Source: Platycnemis pennipes (lineage: Eukaryota; Arthropoda; Insecta; Odonata; Platycnemididae). Taken from it: a stretch of DNA of 64,000 nucleotides. Position numbers and translations under genes: made by a program. Location of the stretch: the NCBI GenBank assembly GCA_933228895.1, contig OW121848.1, positions 138,154,615-138,218,614 of the forward strand, given 5' to 3'. This document shows positions 23,816-35,931 of the stretch, in pieces; position 1 is the first letter of the stretch, and every line of letters starts with the position of its first letter. Under the pieces are notes generated by a model, which was not told where the DNA came from, did not search any database, and saw only the letters and a list, made by a program, of their open reading frames with translations.

Positions 23816-25030
23816 TACATCTACATCTACATAATACCCTGCAAGCCACCACAAGGGTGTGTGGCAGGGGGTGATTGCTCACCAAACATGCACTACATAT
23901 CATGCATAAAAAAGGAATAGTATTAATATAGTAGTCAGAACTACACTATTTAAAAAAGATTGAAATTGCAAAGCACACATGCAAAAACATTCTGTTAGTA
24001 GGGTTAGCTTTAAGTACTCATACCAACATGCAACTACCAATGCTATTCATTGCTACTCTCCGATAGGACATATTTACCGTTATTCGTATCTCTTATTGTG
24101 CGAGGGAAAAAGGACATTTTGAATCGGTCAGTTCGGCAATCAATTTCTCTAACTTTATGATTATGGTCCAGTCTGCCATAGTAAGTTGGGGTTCGTAAAA
24201 TATTTTTAACATCATCACTGAAAATATTGCCTTGGAATTTGTGGAAGAGATTAAGTCTAAATTTCAACCTGCGATCTGACAATGATTCCCATTCATTTAA
24301 TAGACTGGTTACGCTAATATAATTATCGTATCGTCCCTTTACAAATCTTGCCGATCTTCGCTGCACACGTTCAAGTTCATTACTTAGACCGATTTCGTAG
24401 GGATCCCATACACTGGCAGCATATTCCAAATGAGGTCTAACAAGGGAAAAGTAGCTGATTTCTCGTACATGATCGTCACATTTACCCAATACTCTTTTAA
24501 TGAAACCCAGTTTGCGATTCGCTTGACCCATTATTTCACGAATGTGTTTACCCCAGGAAAGATCATTTGTCAGTCTTATTCCAAGATATTTAATGGATTC
24601 CACGTTTGTTAATTCATTATTACTTATTTTGTAAGTGGTAGGAGGAGAGCTATTCTTTTTCCAAAAATTCATTACAAGACATTTCTTAAAGTTTAATTCT
24701 AACTGCCATGTATCACACCAAGTTTCAATTGCTTGTAGGTCAATATTTAAATATTCTTTATCGTTCGGGCATAGAATTTCCCTGTACACTACTGCGTCAT
24801 CGGCAAATAGACGAAGCTTACTTTTTACCACCTTTTGGATATCATTAATATACAAAAGGAATAGGAGTGGACCTATCACACTACCTTGTGGGACACCCGA
24901 AGTGACTTTAATTGCCGGTGAGGAAACACCGTCCAAAACAACCCTTTGAACCCGATCATGCAGAAAATCATTAATCCATGATATAATGTTACTGTCTAAC
25001 CCTATGGTATTGAATATCCGTACGAATTAA
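23816..25030 (-). mobile_element. CR1/Jockey-like LINE, 5'-truncated copy A1
   Basis: Minus-strand non-LTR retrotransposon. Its 3' end is at 23816, where the sense strand closes with a short hexamer tail (GTAGAT repeats). The 3' UTR (23835-24042) contains GGCTTGCAGGGTAT just before the tail. The RT frame covers 24043-25026. Upstream similarity stops near 25027 at an in-frame stop, so the copy lacks the endonuclease and the N-terminal half of RT, the usual result of incomplete reverse transcription. The same 3' UTR and protein occur in the opposite orientation at 62.05-63.08 kb. I see no clear target-site duplication. Confidence 0.9.
24043..25026 (-). pseudogene. LINE reverse transcriptase, C-terminal part
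   Basis: Encodes the catalytic and C-terminal part of a non-LTR reverse transcriptase, which copies element RNA into DNA at a nicked target site. The frame is open for about 327 codons with no internal stop. In order: a segment ending in SGVPQGSVIGPLLFLLYIND (RT motif region), the catalytic box FADD at 24796-24807, KYLGIRLTNDLSWGKHI, then a thumb/C-terminal region with RPHLEYAASVWDP, and RTPTYYGRL near the end. The protein begins inside the RT domain with no upstream ATG, so this is a truncated element remnant, not a host gene. Lack of stops across nearly 1 kb suggests a fairly young insertion. Confidence 0.9.
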
Positions 25031-26879
25031 TCGACAAATCTATTTTCTAAACACGATGTATGTACATATTAGATATAAAACTCTTAGCTGCAACGGAATA
25101 GCTTATTATTCCCGGAAAACTACCTCCGTACCTAGAGGGGATTGGAATTTAACGAGCAGATATTTTACTGTTTTTTTTCAAAATTGGACCTAGTAAATTT
25201 TCTATTAGAAAGCAACACATTCCCTTATATTTCTGAACTTTAAAATTACCAGACTGCAAAGTTCGGCAAATATAAGATGCACGAATTTGAAAAAACACGC
25301 TATCTAGAATGAATGGGTAGGATTAAATTAAGTTATCAGTAACATATCCAAAGCCTCTAAGGAAGTACATATGAGAACATTAAAGGTGGCACACAATAAA
25401 CAAAAAAAACTTAAAAGGCAAAAAATTGAACGCAAGAAAAGAATTATGCTGATAAGAACAGTACTACGGGATACATTTTTAAGCCTTTGACCTTGATCTT
25501 CCGCGCCTCTTGGCAGAGAATCGTTCCTCAACCCATCCCGAACTCCAGCTGTGAAATAAATACCTTCATCTTCAGCTGACGCAGAGACCACGCACGCCAT
25601 GTTAGATCCTTCACTTCTTCTCGTTCCCATTCGATCTGAAAGTTTTTTCCTCGACCACACCACACACTATTCCCGAAGCGTGACCTAATGGCATGCATTT
25701 TCCAAAGCTCCAACTTGAGAACAGCAAGTAAATTCAGTTCCACTAAGGCGTGTCCGAGTTCACTCATAAGGTGTTTAAACACTCTTTGAGGGGAGAACTC
25801 CTTCATTGAGAGGGTCGGAACGTAATATGCCGATTTTGGCCACCAACTTAAGCACCAGTGAACAAGCCTTCAAGGAAAGGACGAACGGTCGTGCCCTTTC
25901 GAGGAGCAATCTTGGTGGGCTAGGAAAAAAATGTTTTTTTTTCCTATTGCCATGTCTAAAAATGGTTAGGTGTGTGTGTGTATGAGTGTGTGTGAGTGTG
26001 TGGCAAGTATGTCACAGGAGGAGGCATATAAGAAACGATAAAAGTGAAATTTACAACATAAAAAAAACATTATTATTCGTTCGTAGGTTTCAGTGATGTT
26101 AGGATAGTGATCTTTGCATTTTTACTATTGTTATCTTTCCTCACAATAAGGTTCGCAACATGAAATAGCTAAATGAATCAACCCTTAAAATTTAGAACCA
26201 TCGATAATGAATGTCACATGTATGCAATGAGACTCACTCCTTGAAACTCAACGGATGCATTTCACAAAATAAATTTACTCCTTATATTTTTATCGAAGAT
26301 ACAAGGACATCGCAGGAATTGAATGGCACAACGCTGATACGAACCATTCACTTAATGATTCACCATAAATTATCCTGCGACAAATAATAAATTGTTATGA
26401 AAGCTACTTGCCACTCGTGTTTCAGTGGTGACAATGCTCAAGTACCAGTTAAATCTTAATTTTTAAGAGGTTATCATGAGCGAGCAATACTATTAGCTAA
26501 GGCCATATAATTCGCATCGACAAATTTAGGGATTATAAACGCCAACATTTAGAAACACAGTACGCCATTCACTAACAATGGCAAAATGAAACATCTAGCA
26601 TAAAATAAATATAGGATGAAAATAAATCATTCAAGAGTAAGCGCACAAAATGAATAGGTACATATTACAAGAAAATAGAAAAAATAAATCAGGAAATTTG
26701 GATTTGTATGACGAAGTTCTCAATAATAACTCTCTCCTAACATCAACGGACCATTCAACGGCTTGCTTCCATTATGTTTGTAAAAAGAAATTCCGTTGAT
26801 AAGTTACGCATTCCTCAATACAGAAGAGAGAAAATCCAAACATTTTCAATACTATAAAAATGATGCTCTTTCAACACAT
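25031..26879. other. AT-rich unassigned DNA with a GT repeat
   Basis: No gene recognised. A GT-rich simple repeat lies at about 25970-26003, and a TAGGAAAAAAA/TTTTTTTCCTA hairpin at about 25921-25946. Overlapping minus-strand frames at 25328-25806 have no known motif. Confidence 0.5.
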
Positions 26880-27080
26880 TAAGGCCCGGTTTTATGATAT
26901 CTGGCCAAACATTTTCACGGCGTGAGAACATTGATGGCATGTTTTCACAGACATTGCTCCCATCAACCGACGGAATTTCTGATGTACTTCATAAAATCGG
27001 AACTCGTTAACCAGCGTATTACCTTAACGAACACACAAACTATCGGCTATCGTTCACTAGACAATATAAAACGGGCCTAA
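26880..27080. mobile_element. 195-bp MITE with TAA target duplication
   Basis: The element spans 26883-27077. Imperfect terminal inverted repeats read GGCCCGGTTTTATGAT on the left and, as reverse complement, GGCCCGTTTTATATT on the right, differing by a one-base gap and a few substitutions. TAA flanks both ends (26880-26882 and 27078-27080). It is non-coding. Size, GGCC-type ends and TAA target sites parallel the 21.68-kb MITE, though the interiors are unrelated, so both may have been moved by the same or a related transposase. Confidence 0.7.
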
Positions 27081-29307
27081 ATGTGCACATTCATTCAACA
27101 AAACCATAACTTCTGATACTTCACAACGAGAACATTTATTCGATGTTCACCGCCAGAATTCGTGCCCAAAGCCACAGTTCGCCACGAATTCTATTCATCG
27201 AAATAGCCCAGATTCGTTGTTCTTAACATTTTTTAACAGCTGATATCTCTTGAATTCCCAAAATGTGTTTTCACACTTTCGCAAAAGTATAGTTTTTTAA
27301 TCGAGGAAAAAAATGTGGCTCCCTGCACCATAGCAATATAAATGCATGTAACTTAAAAATCTACAGCCATATCAGTGGGTTGAAATAACCTCCAAAATTT
27401 ACACAGCAAATAATCATTTCCTTGCTATTTTTTTTCAACACTACAATGAATGATACATTTTTATGGCAAGTCGCATCCTCCGGGGTGGGCAATTCCCGAG
27501 TTAAGACAAAACAAAGAAAGAGTTACAAATTTATCCGTTGATTCCAACTTCAAATTAAGAAAAAGAGCAACTGGAAGGAAATGCACCACTCGCTATATAC
27601 CATCTTTTGATAGCACTCGTATTGAGGCATGGTGGCTTGCTCGATATATGGAAGCTATTTCTACCTTACCACCTTCTTATACCATACCATACTAGGCCCT
27701 TAAAATAACAATCAATGACCATAATGCCGAAAAACAAGCCGAATCATATAACGCAAACAGGAAAGTCTAATTAATAACAGCTAGCGTTAACGGCTAGATA
27801 GTGGGAGCTAGATTTTCATTAGACCATGATAAGAACATATGCGCAATAAAAAGACAATATCTTAATTTTAACCTTTTTTTACGTGACCTCATAAATAAAA
27901 CTGCGAAAATAATCGCAAATGGTACTCGAAAGAATTCACAATTCACTTTGAATGAAAAGCAAATGAACCAGGGTAACAGTCGTTACACTACATCGAGAGA
28001 AAATGGCACACTCCCAGATAACTGCACACTCGTGATTACTTCCCCACCCAAGACTTAGGAGGCTTAAATAGTCGACCAATCCTTCCGGTTTAGAAACCGC
28101 TGTTCACGAGAGTCAACTTACGGGCGCAATCACATCTGACGACCGCAAGCTAGCCCTTTAAGGAGAGGAAAACGAGAGTTGAAATAGAGCACAGCCTCTT
28201 CTTAGGGCATAGCGCCCGTCTTGCGAGGAGTAGGAAATGTTCCCTCACTCTTTCATTCTACTCCTTTGGGCATGGGATATTGAAAGGACCTGCATATTCC
28301 TTCCAAGGCTGTGGGGGAGGAGAGAGAGACATTCGAAAGGCGGATCGAGAGGAAAATCCGAGTGAATCCATTCGAGGGAGTTGTTGGCATGCCTAGGAAC
28401 ATGGAAAGTTAAAGAACATTAAGGGAGCAGTTACAATGCAAGGAAAGAAAAACGATGAGAACGGAAATGTTTTTTTTAATCGATTGAAAATTTGTTTAAA
28501 TTCAATTCAATTCAGTTCCAAACAAACGAGAGTGCGATAATATGATATAATAAGTTGGCAAGAATATTCAAAATGTAAATATGGGAAATAACATAGTTCA
28601 AGTGACGAAGAAATCAAAATTCTACGTGTCGCTGATACCCATGGAGAAAGCGGAGAATATCGTGGGTTTTATGGAAAATTTTACCACGCAGAGAATAATC
28701 ATATGATAGGGAAAATTCGCGCGAAACCCAAATGTTCTAACGCGACAATGCGTGTTTGAGACGCGTCGTCTTCGAGAGGAAAAACACAAAGCGCTCGAGA
28801 ACGACGAAAAAGTGAAAAAATTACATGCCTACCTCATACTTCAAGAAAGTAGGCCACTCATTACTCTCCGCTACCACAAGCATACAAAATGTTGAACCAT
28901 TTCAAGAAAATACTAGCATTCCCCTACGTCCACTTCCCTACAACAGCCCTCTCCCCTACTGAGACTTCGAACAAAAGCACTTAGCAAGTACATTTGAACG
29001 CACCTTTTTCCAAGACGAGCATCAGCATGAGATGTTACTCATCACTATACGAACGTCAGAATACAATACCATCTCAAGACACCATCACAGAAACCATTAG
29101 TGATACCTCTGATACATAATGGCGCAATTTGGAGAGCATTCCATGATCGGTATCACGTTCGTCGAATGGGACGTTATACCGCGAATCCCTAGGACTTCCT
29201 TCATTGGTATCCTAATTCCAGCGCCAGGTTTCTCCCACCTTTTTCCCGGTTTTCGATAAATGTTTTGCCAACTGCTCACGACACAAATTAATATAGCATT
29301 CGCTTCC
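27081..29307. other. AT-rich unassigned DNA
   Basis: No gene recognised. A 17-base match to the RTE-like element start (CTAGGAACATGGAAAGT, 28393-28409 versus 29319-29335) is the only link seen. About 28080-28400 is somewhat richer in G and A. Confidence 0.5.
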
Positions 29308-29315
29308 TTTCCATT

Positions 29316-30113
29316 AGGCTAGGAACATGGAAAGTGAGATCGCTTCGGACCTGTGGAAGACTGGAGAACCTGAAGGTGGAAATGCGAAGAATGGACCTCG
29401 GCGTATTAGGAATCAGTGAAATGAAGTGGCCCGAAGATGGAGACTTTTGGAGTGGAAGCTACAGGATTATACATACGGGATCATTAAATAGAAATGCTGG
29501 AGTAGAGATCATACTCAGAAAGAGCGCAAGAATGCGTGTGAAGAGCTTCCTGCAGTACAATGAAAGGATAATAATGGTGAAGATCGAGACCAAACCTGTA
29601 GATACCGTGGTGGTGCAGGTTTACACGCCTACGATGGACTAAGAAGATGAGGAAGTGGAAGACGTCTACGAAGATATCGCGGAAGTAATATAACAGGTGA
29701 AAGGAGAAGAAAACCTAATTATTTTAGGAGACTGGAACTCTGTCGTCGGCGAAGGTCAAGATGGAAGAGTAACTGGAAAATAAGGATTGGAAAACTGAAA
29801 CGATAGAGAAGAAAGACTGCTGGAGTTCCGCACACAACATAAGTTAGTGGTCGCCAACACATTATTTAAAAATCACAACCGAAGAAGATACATATGGAAA
29901 ATGCCAGGAGACAGAAGAAGATTTCAAATAGACTACATTTTAGTGAAGCAGAGATTTAAAAACCAAATGAAAGACTGTAAAAGCTACCCTGGAGTAGACA
30001 TCGATAATGAACATAATTTAGTGATGTTGAAATGCCATATAAAGTTCAAGAAATTGAAGAAATCAAACAAGAATATATGGCAAGTGGAAAATCTGAAGGA
30101 CGCTCAACATTAG
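29316..30113 (+). pseudogene. RTE-like APE endonuclease, broken
   Basis: Encodes the endonuclease that nicks target DNA to prime reverse transcription. One frame runs throughout but has stops at 29640, 29691 and 29781, among others. Recognisable motifs are the N-terminal GTWKVRSL (29322-29345), a SEMKW-type metal-binding glutamate, GDWNSVVG (29727-29750) and a C-terminal block at 30003-30023. Where this enzyme family normally has SDHN at the catalytic end, the copy reads NEHN, so the aspartate is replaced. Stops plus this change make the domain non-functional. Confidence 0.85.
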
Positions 30114-30317
30114 CTGGCATTTCAGAAAGCAGTGGGAAACAACATAGGAGAGGACCTGAATAAGAAATCAGTGAACTAGAAGCCATGAATCACGGAGGAA
30201 GTCTTAGACTCGATTGCAGAAAGAAGAAAGTACAAGAATGCGAAAACTGAAGAAGGGCAGCTTTGCTACAAAAGAATAAGGAACGAAGTAAGTCACAAAG
30301 CCAGGAAAGCTAAAGAG

Positions 30318-31877
30318 ATGTGGATGAAGAATCTATGCGAAGATGTACAAAACAACCTTGCACTTGGAAAGGTGGAAACTGCCTATAGGATAGTGAGGAA
30401 CCTCTTCAAAGAACGGAGCGCAAGATGCAATGCTATAAGGGACAAGAAGGGAGAACTTTTGACTGAAAATGAAGACAAAGTGAAGAGATGGAAAGAATAT
30501 CTGGAAGAGTTATACAACGGAAACAACCTCAGCAAAAAAGCTATCGAAGAGGAAAGTGAAGTGAAAAGGATGATATGGGAGCATCAATATTAAGATCGGA
30601 ATTCGACGCAGCAGTAAGGGATCTTCGGAAGGATAAGGCTTCTGATATTTATGATGTTCCTGCAGAACTAAAATGCAGGAGAGAAGACATTAAATCATTT
30701 TTAAAAAACCATCTGCGACATGTACTCAACAGGAGAAATACCAATGGACTTCAAGAAAAACATCATAATTGCTATTCCCAAAAAGAAGAGAGCGGAGAAA
30801 TGCGAAAATTTTAGGACTATAAGCCTGACGACACATGCATCGTAGATACTCATCAGGATCATTACAGAAGAATAGAACGAAAAGCAGAGGAGTTCCTGGA
30901 TGAAGATCTATTCAGATTCAGGAAAAGTAAGGGTACAAGAGAAGCAATATTGGCTCTTAGACTGCTCATAGAGAAGAGAATGGAGAAGAATAAGCATACG
31001 TTCCTGCATTTGTGGATTTAGAGAAGGCTTTTGACAACGTGGATTGGGATTCGATGCTTGGAATTCTAAAGGGAATTGGAGTATCCTACAATGACCGAAG
31101 AATCATCCATAGTCTTTATAAAAAACAAGTGGCTGAGATTAAATCTGGACCCTGCTGTGAAGAGGCAAGATTAAGGAAAGGAGTGAGACAAGGTTGTGCA
31201 CTGTCTCCCGTCATTTTTAATGTTTACATCGAGAGAGCCATCAATGAAATCCAAGAGAAGTCTTCTGGAGTGAACATCCACGGAGAAAAAATAAGCATGC
31301 TGCGATTCGCTGATGACATAGCACTCATGGCAGAGGCAGAGAGGGATCTGAACAAGATTCTAGTAACCATGGAAAGGACAATGGCCAGATATCAGGTAGA
31401 GATAAATAAGAAGAAGACTAAGATATTGGCGTGCAGCGAAAGAGAAGAGGCCAAAACCAGCATTAAACTAGGGAAGCAAAAACTGGAAGAGATGAAAGAG
31501 TTCTGTTGCATTGGAAGCCGAATTACCAACGATGGACGAAGCAAGAAAGGAATAGTAAGTAGAATAGCTCAGGCAAAGAGGGCATTCCATCAAAAGAAGA
31601 ACCTCCTTACAGCTGGAAATACAAGCGTAGAAGTAGGGAAACAATTCATCAGAACATACATCTGGAGCATGTTTCTTTATGGCAGTGAGGCATGGACCAT
31701 GACAGCAGCGGAGAAGAAAAGGTTGAAGCATTTGAAATGTTGTGCTACAGAAGAACGATGAAGATTAAATGGATCGACCGAGTAAGTAACGAGGAAGTCT
31801 TAAGAAGAGTGGGAGAAAAGAGAAGTCTGCTGACAACTCTAAAAAGAACAAGGGACAACTTAATCTGCCATATCTAG
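30318..31877 (+). pseudogene. RTE-like reverse transcriptase and C-terminus, broken
   Basis: Continues from the endonuclease. At least two frameshifts separate 30318-30593, 30575-30814 and 31012-31761, and a further shift leads to 31692-31877. RT landmarks are FVDLEKAFDNVDW (from about 31006), GVRQGCALSPVIFNVYI and the catalytic FADD at 31306-31317, all intact in the middle block. The C-terminal part includes YGSEAWTM and NEEVLRRVGEKRSLL (about 31787-31832), a motif shared with the decayed fragment at 56.4 kb. The RT core is better preserved than the region around 30600-31000. It belongs to the mobile element, not to a host gene. Confidence 0.85.
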
Positions 31878-32084
31878 AGACACGATGGCCTGATGAAGAA
31901 AATCATCGAGGGAAGACTGAACGGGAATATTGGAAAAGGCAGGCCTTCGTATGAGATGCATGGAACAGGTTGTGAAGGATGTAAAAGAAAAGAAACACGT
32001 CACACTGAAAAGGTTGGCCGGCAGAAGAATACAGTGGAAAGCTGTGTCAAACCAATCCTAGGATTGTTGACCGATGATGACGAT

Positions 32085-32600
32085 TCGCTTCCTCCCCTCA
32101 AACAACTACCACTACGACTACTCGAAACAAAAGGACATTCCCCTGGACATTCCGATCAAGGCATCGATGCTGGCGATCGCCGCGCATCCTTTCCCGCCGG
32201 AATTCCGACCGCGGACAGTTCGTGGCTTTCCCTTCGGGGATGAGGAGAGGTGGCGGGGTGGAAAGGACGGATGAAAGCGCACTGGGGCAGGGAGGAGGAG
32301 GGGGGAGAAGTAGAGGGAGTGGGGCGTCGCCGAGCAGGCCTCTGCCCTCTCCATCCCCAGCTGATTCCTCTGTACGCAGGGAGGAATTACGGGTTTCGCG
32401 TGAAAGGGAAACTGTCGCCTCCCTCCGCGCGAGTGAGGAGCGGGCGGGGGCGGAGGGAGCGATGGAATCGGAGGCGGGGAGGGGACACGCACCGACGGGG
32501 GGCATCCCGCGAAGCATCGTCCAACGGAATCCCGCACGCATTTCTGTTCGCACGGAGTGTGGGGTCACCAATAAAGGCCTACCAATGACTCGTTGTGCAT
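32085..32600. other. GC-rich CpG island
   Basis: Begins right after the RTE-like tail. It has a purine-rich strand bias at about 32260-32340 and many CpGs. Overlapping frames of up to 157 codons exist on both strands and look compositional. Possible regulatory region, with no core promoter recognised. Confidence 0.5.
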
Positions 32601-33479
32601 CCCCTTACCCTAAAACTGTGTCTCTATAATGTGATGGCAACGGAAACCGAACACTCCTTTTCCCGGCGATTCTCCAAATTTCACAATTTTTTGTTTTTCC
32701 TTCAAAACATTTTAAAAACAATTCTGAGGCGGGTCCGGCGTGGATTTTCACCTAAGACGCGTACTTTCAAAATCGAGTGCGGCACGTTGCATCCTGTGTT
32801 CATTCCGTACAACTATGGCTTATGCTTCCATTAAGAAGTTCGATGTAGGGATACAATGTAGCCATCCCAATGCGATACAGGCATCGAGAAGCCAAATCGA
32901 AGACAAATACACCCGTGGTCCACGTAAAAACCGGGATGTAGAGACCAAAAACAATAGGCGTTCGGGCACCTTGAGAGTCAAACTAGTTAGTCCATAAGGA
33001 TTTGCAGATAAGGAAGATATGGAAATTACTATAAACTGGTCAAATTGTCAGTGAGTTAACGTGTCAGTGTGGAGGAAATATGCATGACAAAATAATATGT
33101 GTCGACTGACTTAAGCGTGCGCTCTCGTTCCTGTCAAGTGAAACTAAGCACTACTTTTTTTTCAGTTTTGTAGCTGATTCGGCGCGGAAAACGAATAGGT
33201 ATCATAATGCAGTCAAACACACGATAATCATCACCCATATACCGACAGAGATAAGGTGAAATAGGCACGCGGAGCCGTTACTGGAAGGATGCATGGACAA
33301 TTATTAGGTTAAGCTAACACAGGCTGAACCAAAAGCAGTGAGTTTAAATTCCACCTCGGGAATTATTGCTGCGGATCCTAAGGCCCCGGTCGATACCGAT
33401 GACGAACCCATAATATATCATTGGGATTCCCGGGGATCAGGAGTCATCAGATATAAAAGACAAAATAAACCATGTTTAA
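32601..33479. other. Unassigned DNA
   Basis: AT-rich. A weak tRNA-like B-box (GAGTTTAAATTCCACC, about 33340-33355) could mark an old SINE but is too poor to call. Confidence 0.45.
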
Positions 33480-34030
33480 ACGAGGGATTGCCGTGCATGC
33501 CCGACTACTAAGGCGCACGAGGCTGTTTATCGGACATCTGCCACGAGTGCGAGCGATCAACGAGGATCGCACCCGACGGGCGATAATTCCTTTATCTTTC
33601 GTGGGAGGTCTCTCCCCGAAGTGAACTGCGGCTGCTAGCCACGCGCTCCACACGCGTGACTTCTCGTCTCGCACGCGCCCCGGACTCGCACCCAGCGTGC
33701 ATGACTGCAATCCTCTCTCTGATCACGAATTCGATGAGCATCGAACGACTATGTCCTCCCCACGACCACTCCCGATCGCGGAGTGGGGTCTGGAAAAAGA
33801 AACAAAAGAAGCCACCCCCAAAATTCTCTCGTCAACCCTTGGAAACCACAACACTCCTCCTCTAACCCAGACCAAACCTCCCCACCCCCCTCCCCCACGG
33901 CTCTAAACTGGGGCACACAACTCATTCGAACTGCTCTCGACCACGTCACGACCAAATCACCAGCGCTCCCCTTCTCTCCCCGACTCTGGCCACCATTCCC
34001 GTCCCTCGCTGGAACGGCAAGGACACCGGA
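33480..34030. other. GC-rich CpG island with C-rich run
   Basis: CpG-rich from about 33480 to 33780, then pyrimidine-rich with a run of C tracts at 33879-33897. A minus-strand frame of 186 codons (33749-34309) crosses it but has no recognisable domain. Confidence 0.5.
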
Positions 34031-35399
34031 ATTGTATTTCAAGCCTTTGGGTCCGACATCTCGGTTGGAAACTATAATCAATCCCAGAGTGGACTCACTT
34101 GAATGCACGGCGAAATAGGCAATCAGGAGAAGCGACAGATGCGCGAAGCAACCGGCGTGAAAGTGGATTCTTTCTGATGGAAAACATATTCCCGCTTCCA
34201 ATACACGAGGCTGAACAATACCCCGTGCTCTAGTTTTAGAAAAACTTATTCCACTATCAAATTTACACGCCGAGAATAAAGACCAAGCCTTAAAATAAAA
34301 AACGTTCAAAGATCATGATTCAAGTAATAATTACTTCAAAGTCATCCTACAAATAATTCACTGCGCATAGATATACCAACGGCATAGATGTATCGAAAAA
34401 CTTTTGATGGCTGTAAAAACAGTTTAATCGTCTTTTTTAAAATGAATCTCTAGCGATCAATGGTCTGTAAGAATAATTGCCAGTGAAACATTTGAAAATA
34501 AAAAGTTAAATGGATCGAGTAAAATGCATGCACTAAAACAAAATATTGATTAAAAAAATCACGAGACAAATTTAAGTACACTAAAGTCCACACCGATGGG
34601 GACAAAAATAGAGCCATTTCAAGCCCGCAAATATAGACGAGCTTTCCCGGAGATTTAATTATCATAATAGCATTTATTATTATAATTAAATCCCTAAGCC
34701 TCAAGTCCTTTAGATCAGTATATAATATTTCAATATGTATTAATTTAAGTAGAGTAACAGTTATACACCTAAAGAGCGATCTCTACTAAATCACACAAAA
34801 GAGAAACTACAAAAAGAACAAGTGTACCACTAAATATTTAGGACTCTAGATCAGTCTCCTAGGTTTTCTTTGCGATTCAGGGGATTGATTATTTCTTTAC
34901 AAGAATGGCAAATTAAACATTTTGAACAGGTGAATATTATTTTAATTTACTACACGAACATTTTCATTCAAACTCTTAACATTTAATCTCACGCGATTGG
35001 TAGTACGAATAGGTGTTACATTTGGATGTTAAAAATGCCTTCGTGATCTTGCAACTCAGTCTGAAAATTTATTAGCTTACAATAATCCTTTCGTTCAGGT
35101 ACTTTAGCACATAACTCAATATTGTATTAAAAATAAAAAGATGAATATAATTTACTTATACCACCAATTTTAATGCCTTATGCTTTAAAGGCTGTGGCTT
35201 AATTGTGACCACATTCAATATGAACCTCACACCAACATTCAACAATATTTGTAATTTATATTACGATGTACATTCAAATCAATTGCTATAAAAGAAAAGA
35301 AACGAAATTGCTAACGTTGCTAAGAGAAGTACATTGTGATATAACATTAATAATGCTTTTATTATAGATTACAATAATATTTCGCGCAGTTATGTAAGC
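34031..35399. other. Very AT-rich unassigned DNA
   Basis: Among the most AT-rich parts of the window. No gene recognised. The part nearest 35399 may include the 3' UTR of the decayed LINE that follows. Confidence 0.5.
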
Positions 35400-35931
35400 T
35401 TTTTCAATTTTACTTGATTTAAACTTTTTGAGCTTATTATGTGATGCGGGATACAGTTCCACGCCCTCATAGCAGAAATGATCGTCATTTATTGATACGA
35501 TTTGGAATTTTGAACCGTCTACTGGGTCTTACAAGTATATTGGAATCCCTTAAGACCTTCATATAAATAATTACGGTGCTTTACATAATAAAGTTCTGTA
35601 CATAACAACTAGCTAATTTAACCCAATGTAGCTAAACATGATAAGAAGGAGTATGATGATAAATACTTAAATTATACATAAATATGAAAGCAGAATTTAA
35701 CAGGATTTGTATTTTCTTATATAACACTCCCGCTATGTTGTCGAATATAAACGAGCAATAATCACTATGTAACAAGGAATTAAACAGTTTTTTCCGTGCC
35801 TCCAATGGAATTAAGAGTTTTAATTGTTTGGCCTACGCTGAAGTTTTATGTACTTTGCTGGAAATTAAAGATTGATGTTCACTTCAAGTTAGATCATTAT
35901 TAATATTTACCCCTATTTTTTTATAAATTTG
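35400..35931 (-). mobile_element. Decayed CR1/Jockey-like LINE, RT C-terminus
   Basis: Minus-strand translation from 35931 keeps one frame for about 100 codons with only two or three stops and matches the order of the RT C-terminus in the 24-kb copy: KKIGVNINNDLT (compare YLGIRLTNDLSWG), LFNSLLHSDYCSFIFDN (compare FSLVRPHLEYAASVWDP), LYKKIQILLNSAF, then YHHTPSYHV. After a frameshift the C-terminal part shows RAWNCIPHHI, the WN-x-[LI]-P motif common at the end of Jockey/CR1-type proteins, followed by a K-rich tail. No frame reaches 60 codons from a start, so the remnant is easily missed. It is clearly older than, and a different family from, the 24-kb element. Confidence 0.65.

Larger units (their letters stand above)
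29308..32080 (+). mobile_element. RTE-like non-LTR retrotransposon, inactivated
   Basis: A near full-length plus-strand LINE of about 2.8 kb with an AP-type endonuclease followed by reverse transcriptase and a C-terminal segment. It ends at GACCGATGATGACGATT, a short GATGA-type tail typical of RTE-like elements. Multiple in-frame stops and frameshifts break the single expected ORF, so it cannot encode an active protein. The 5' boundary is set where coding similarity begins (29316, reading RLGTWKV). A CpG-rich island begins almost at once after the tail. Clade assignment rests on remembered family features and domain order, not on a search. Confidence 0.85.

Noticed and set aside
29316..31877. 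Host gene with endonuclease/reverse transcriptase domains
   Set aside because: Stops, frameshifts and a RTE-type tail show a dead retrotransposon. Such loci are often mis-annotated as host genes.
33749..34309. 186-codon minus-strand frame
   Set aside because: Lies over a C-rich island edge; composition explains the lack of stops and no family is recognised.
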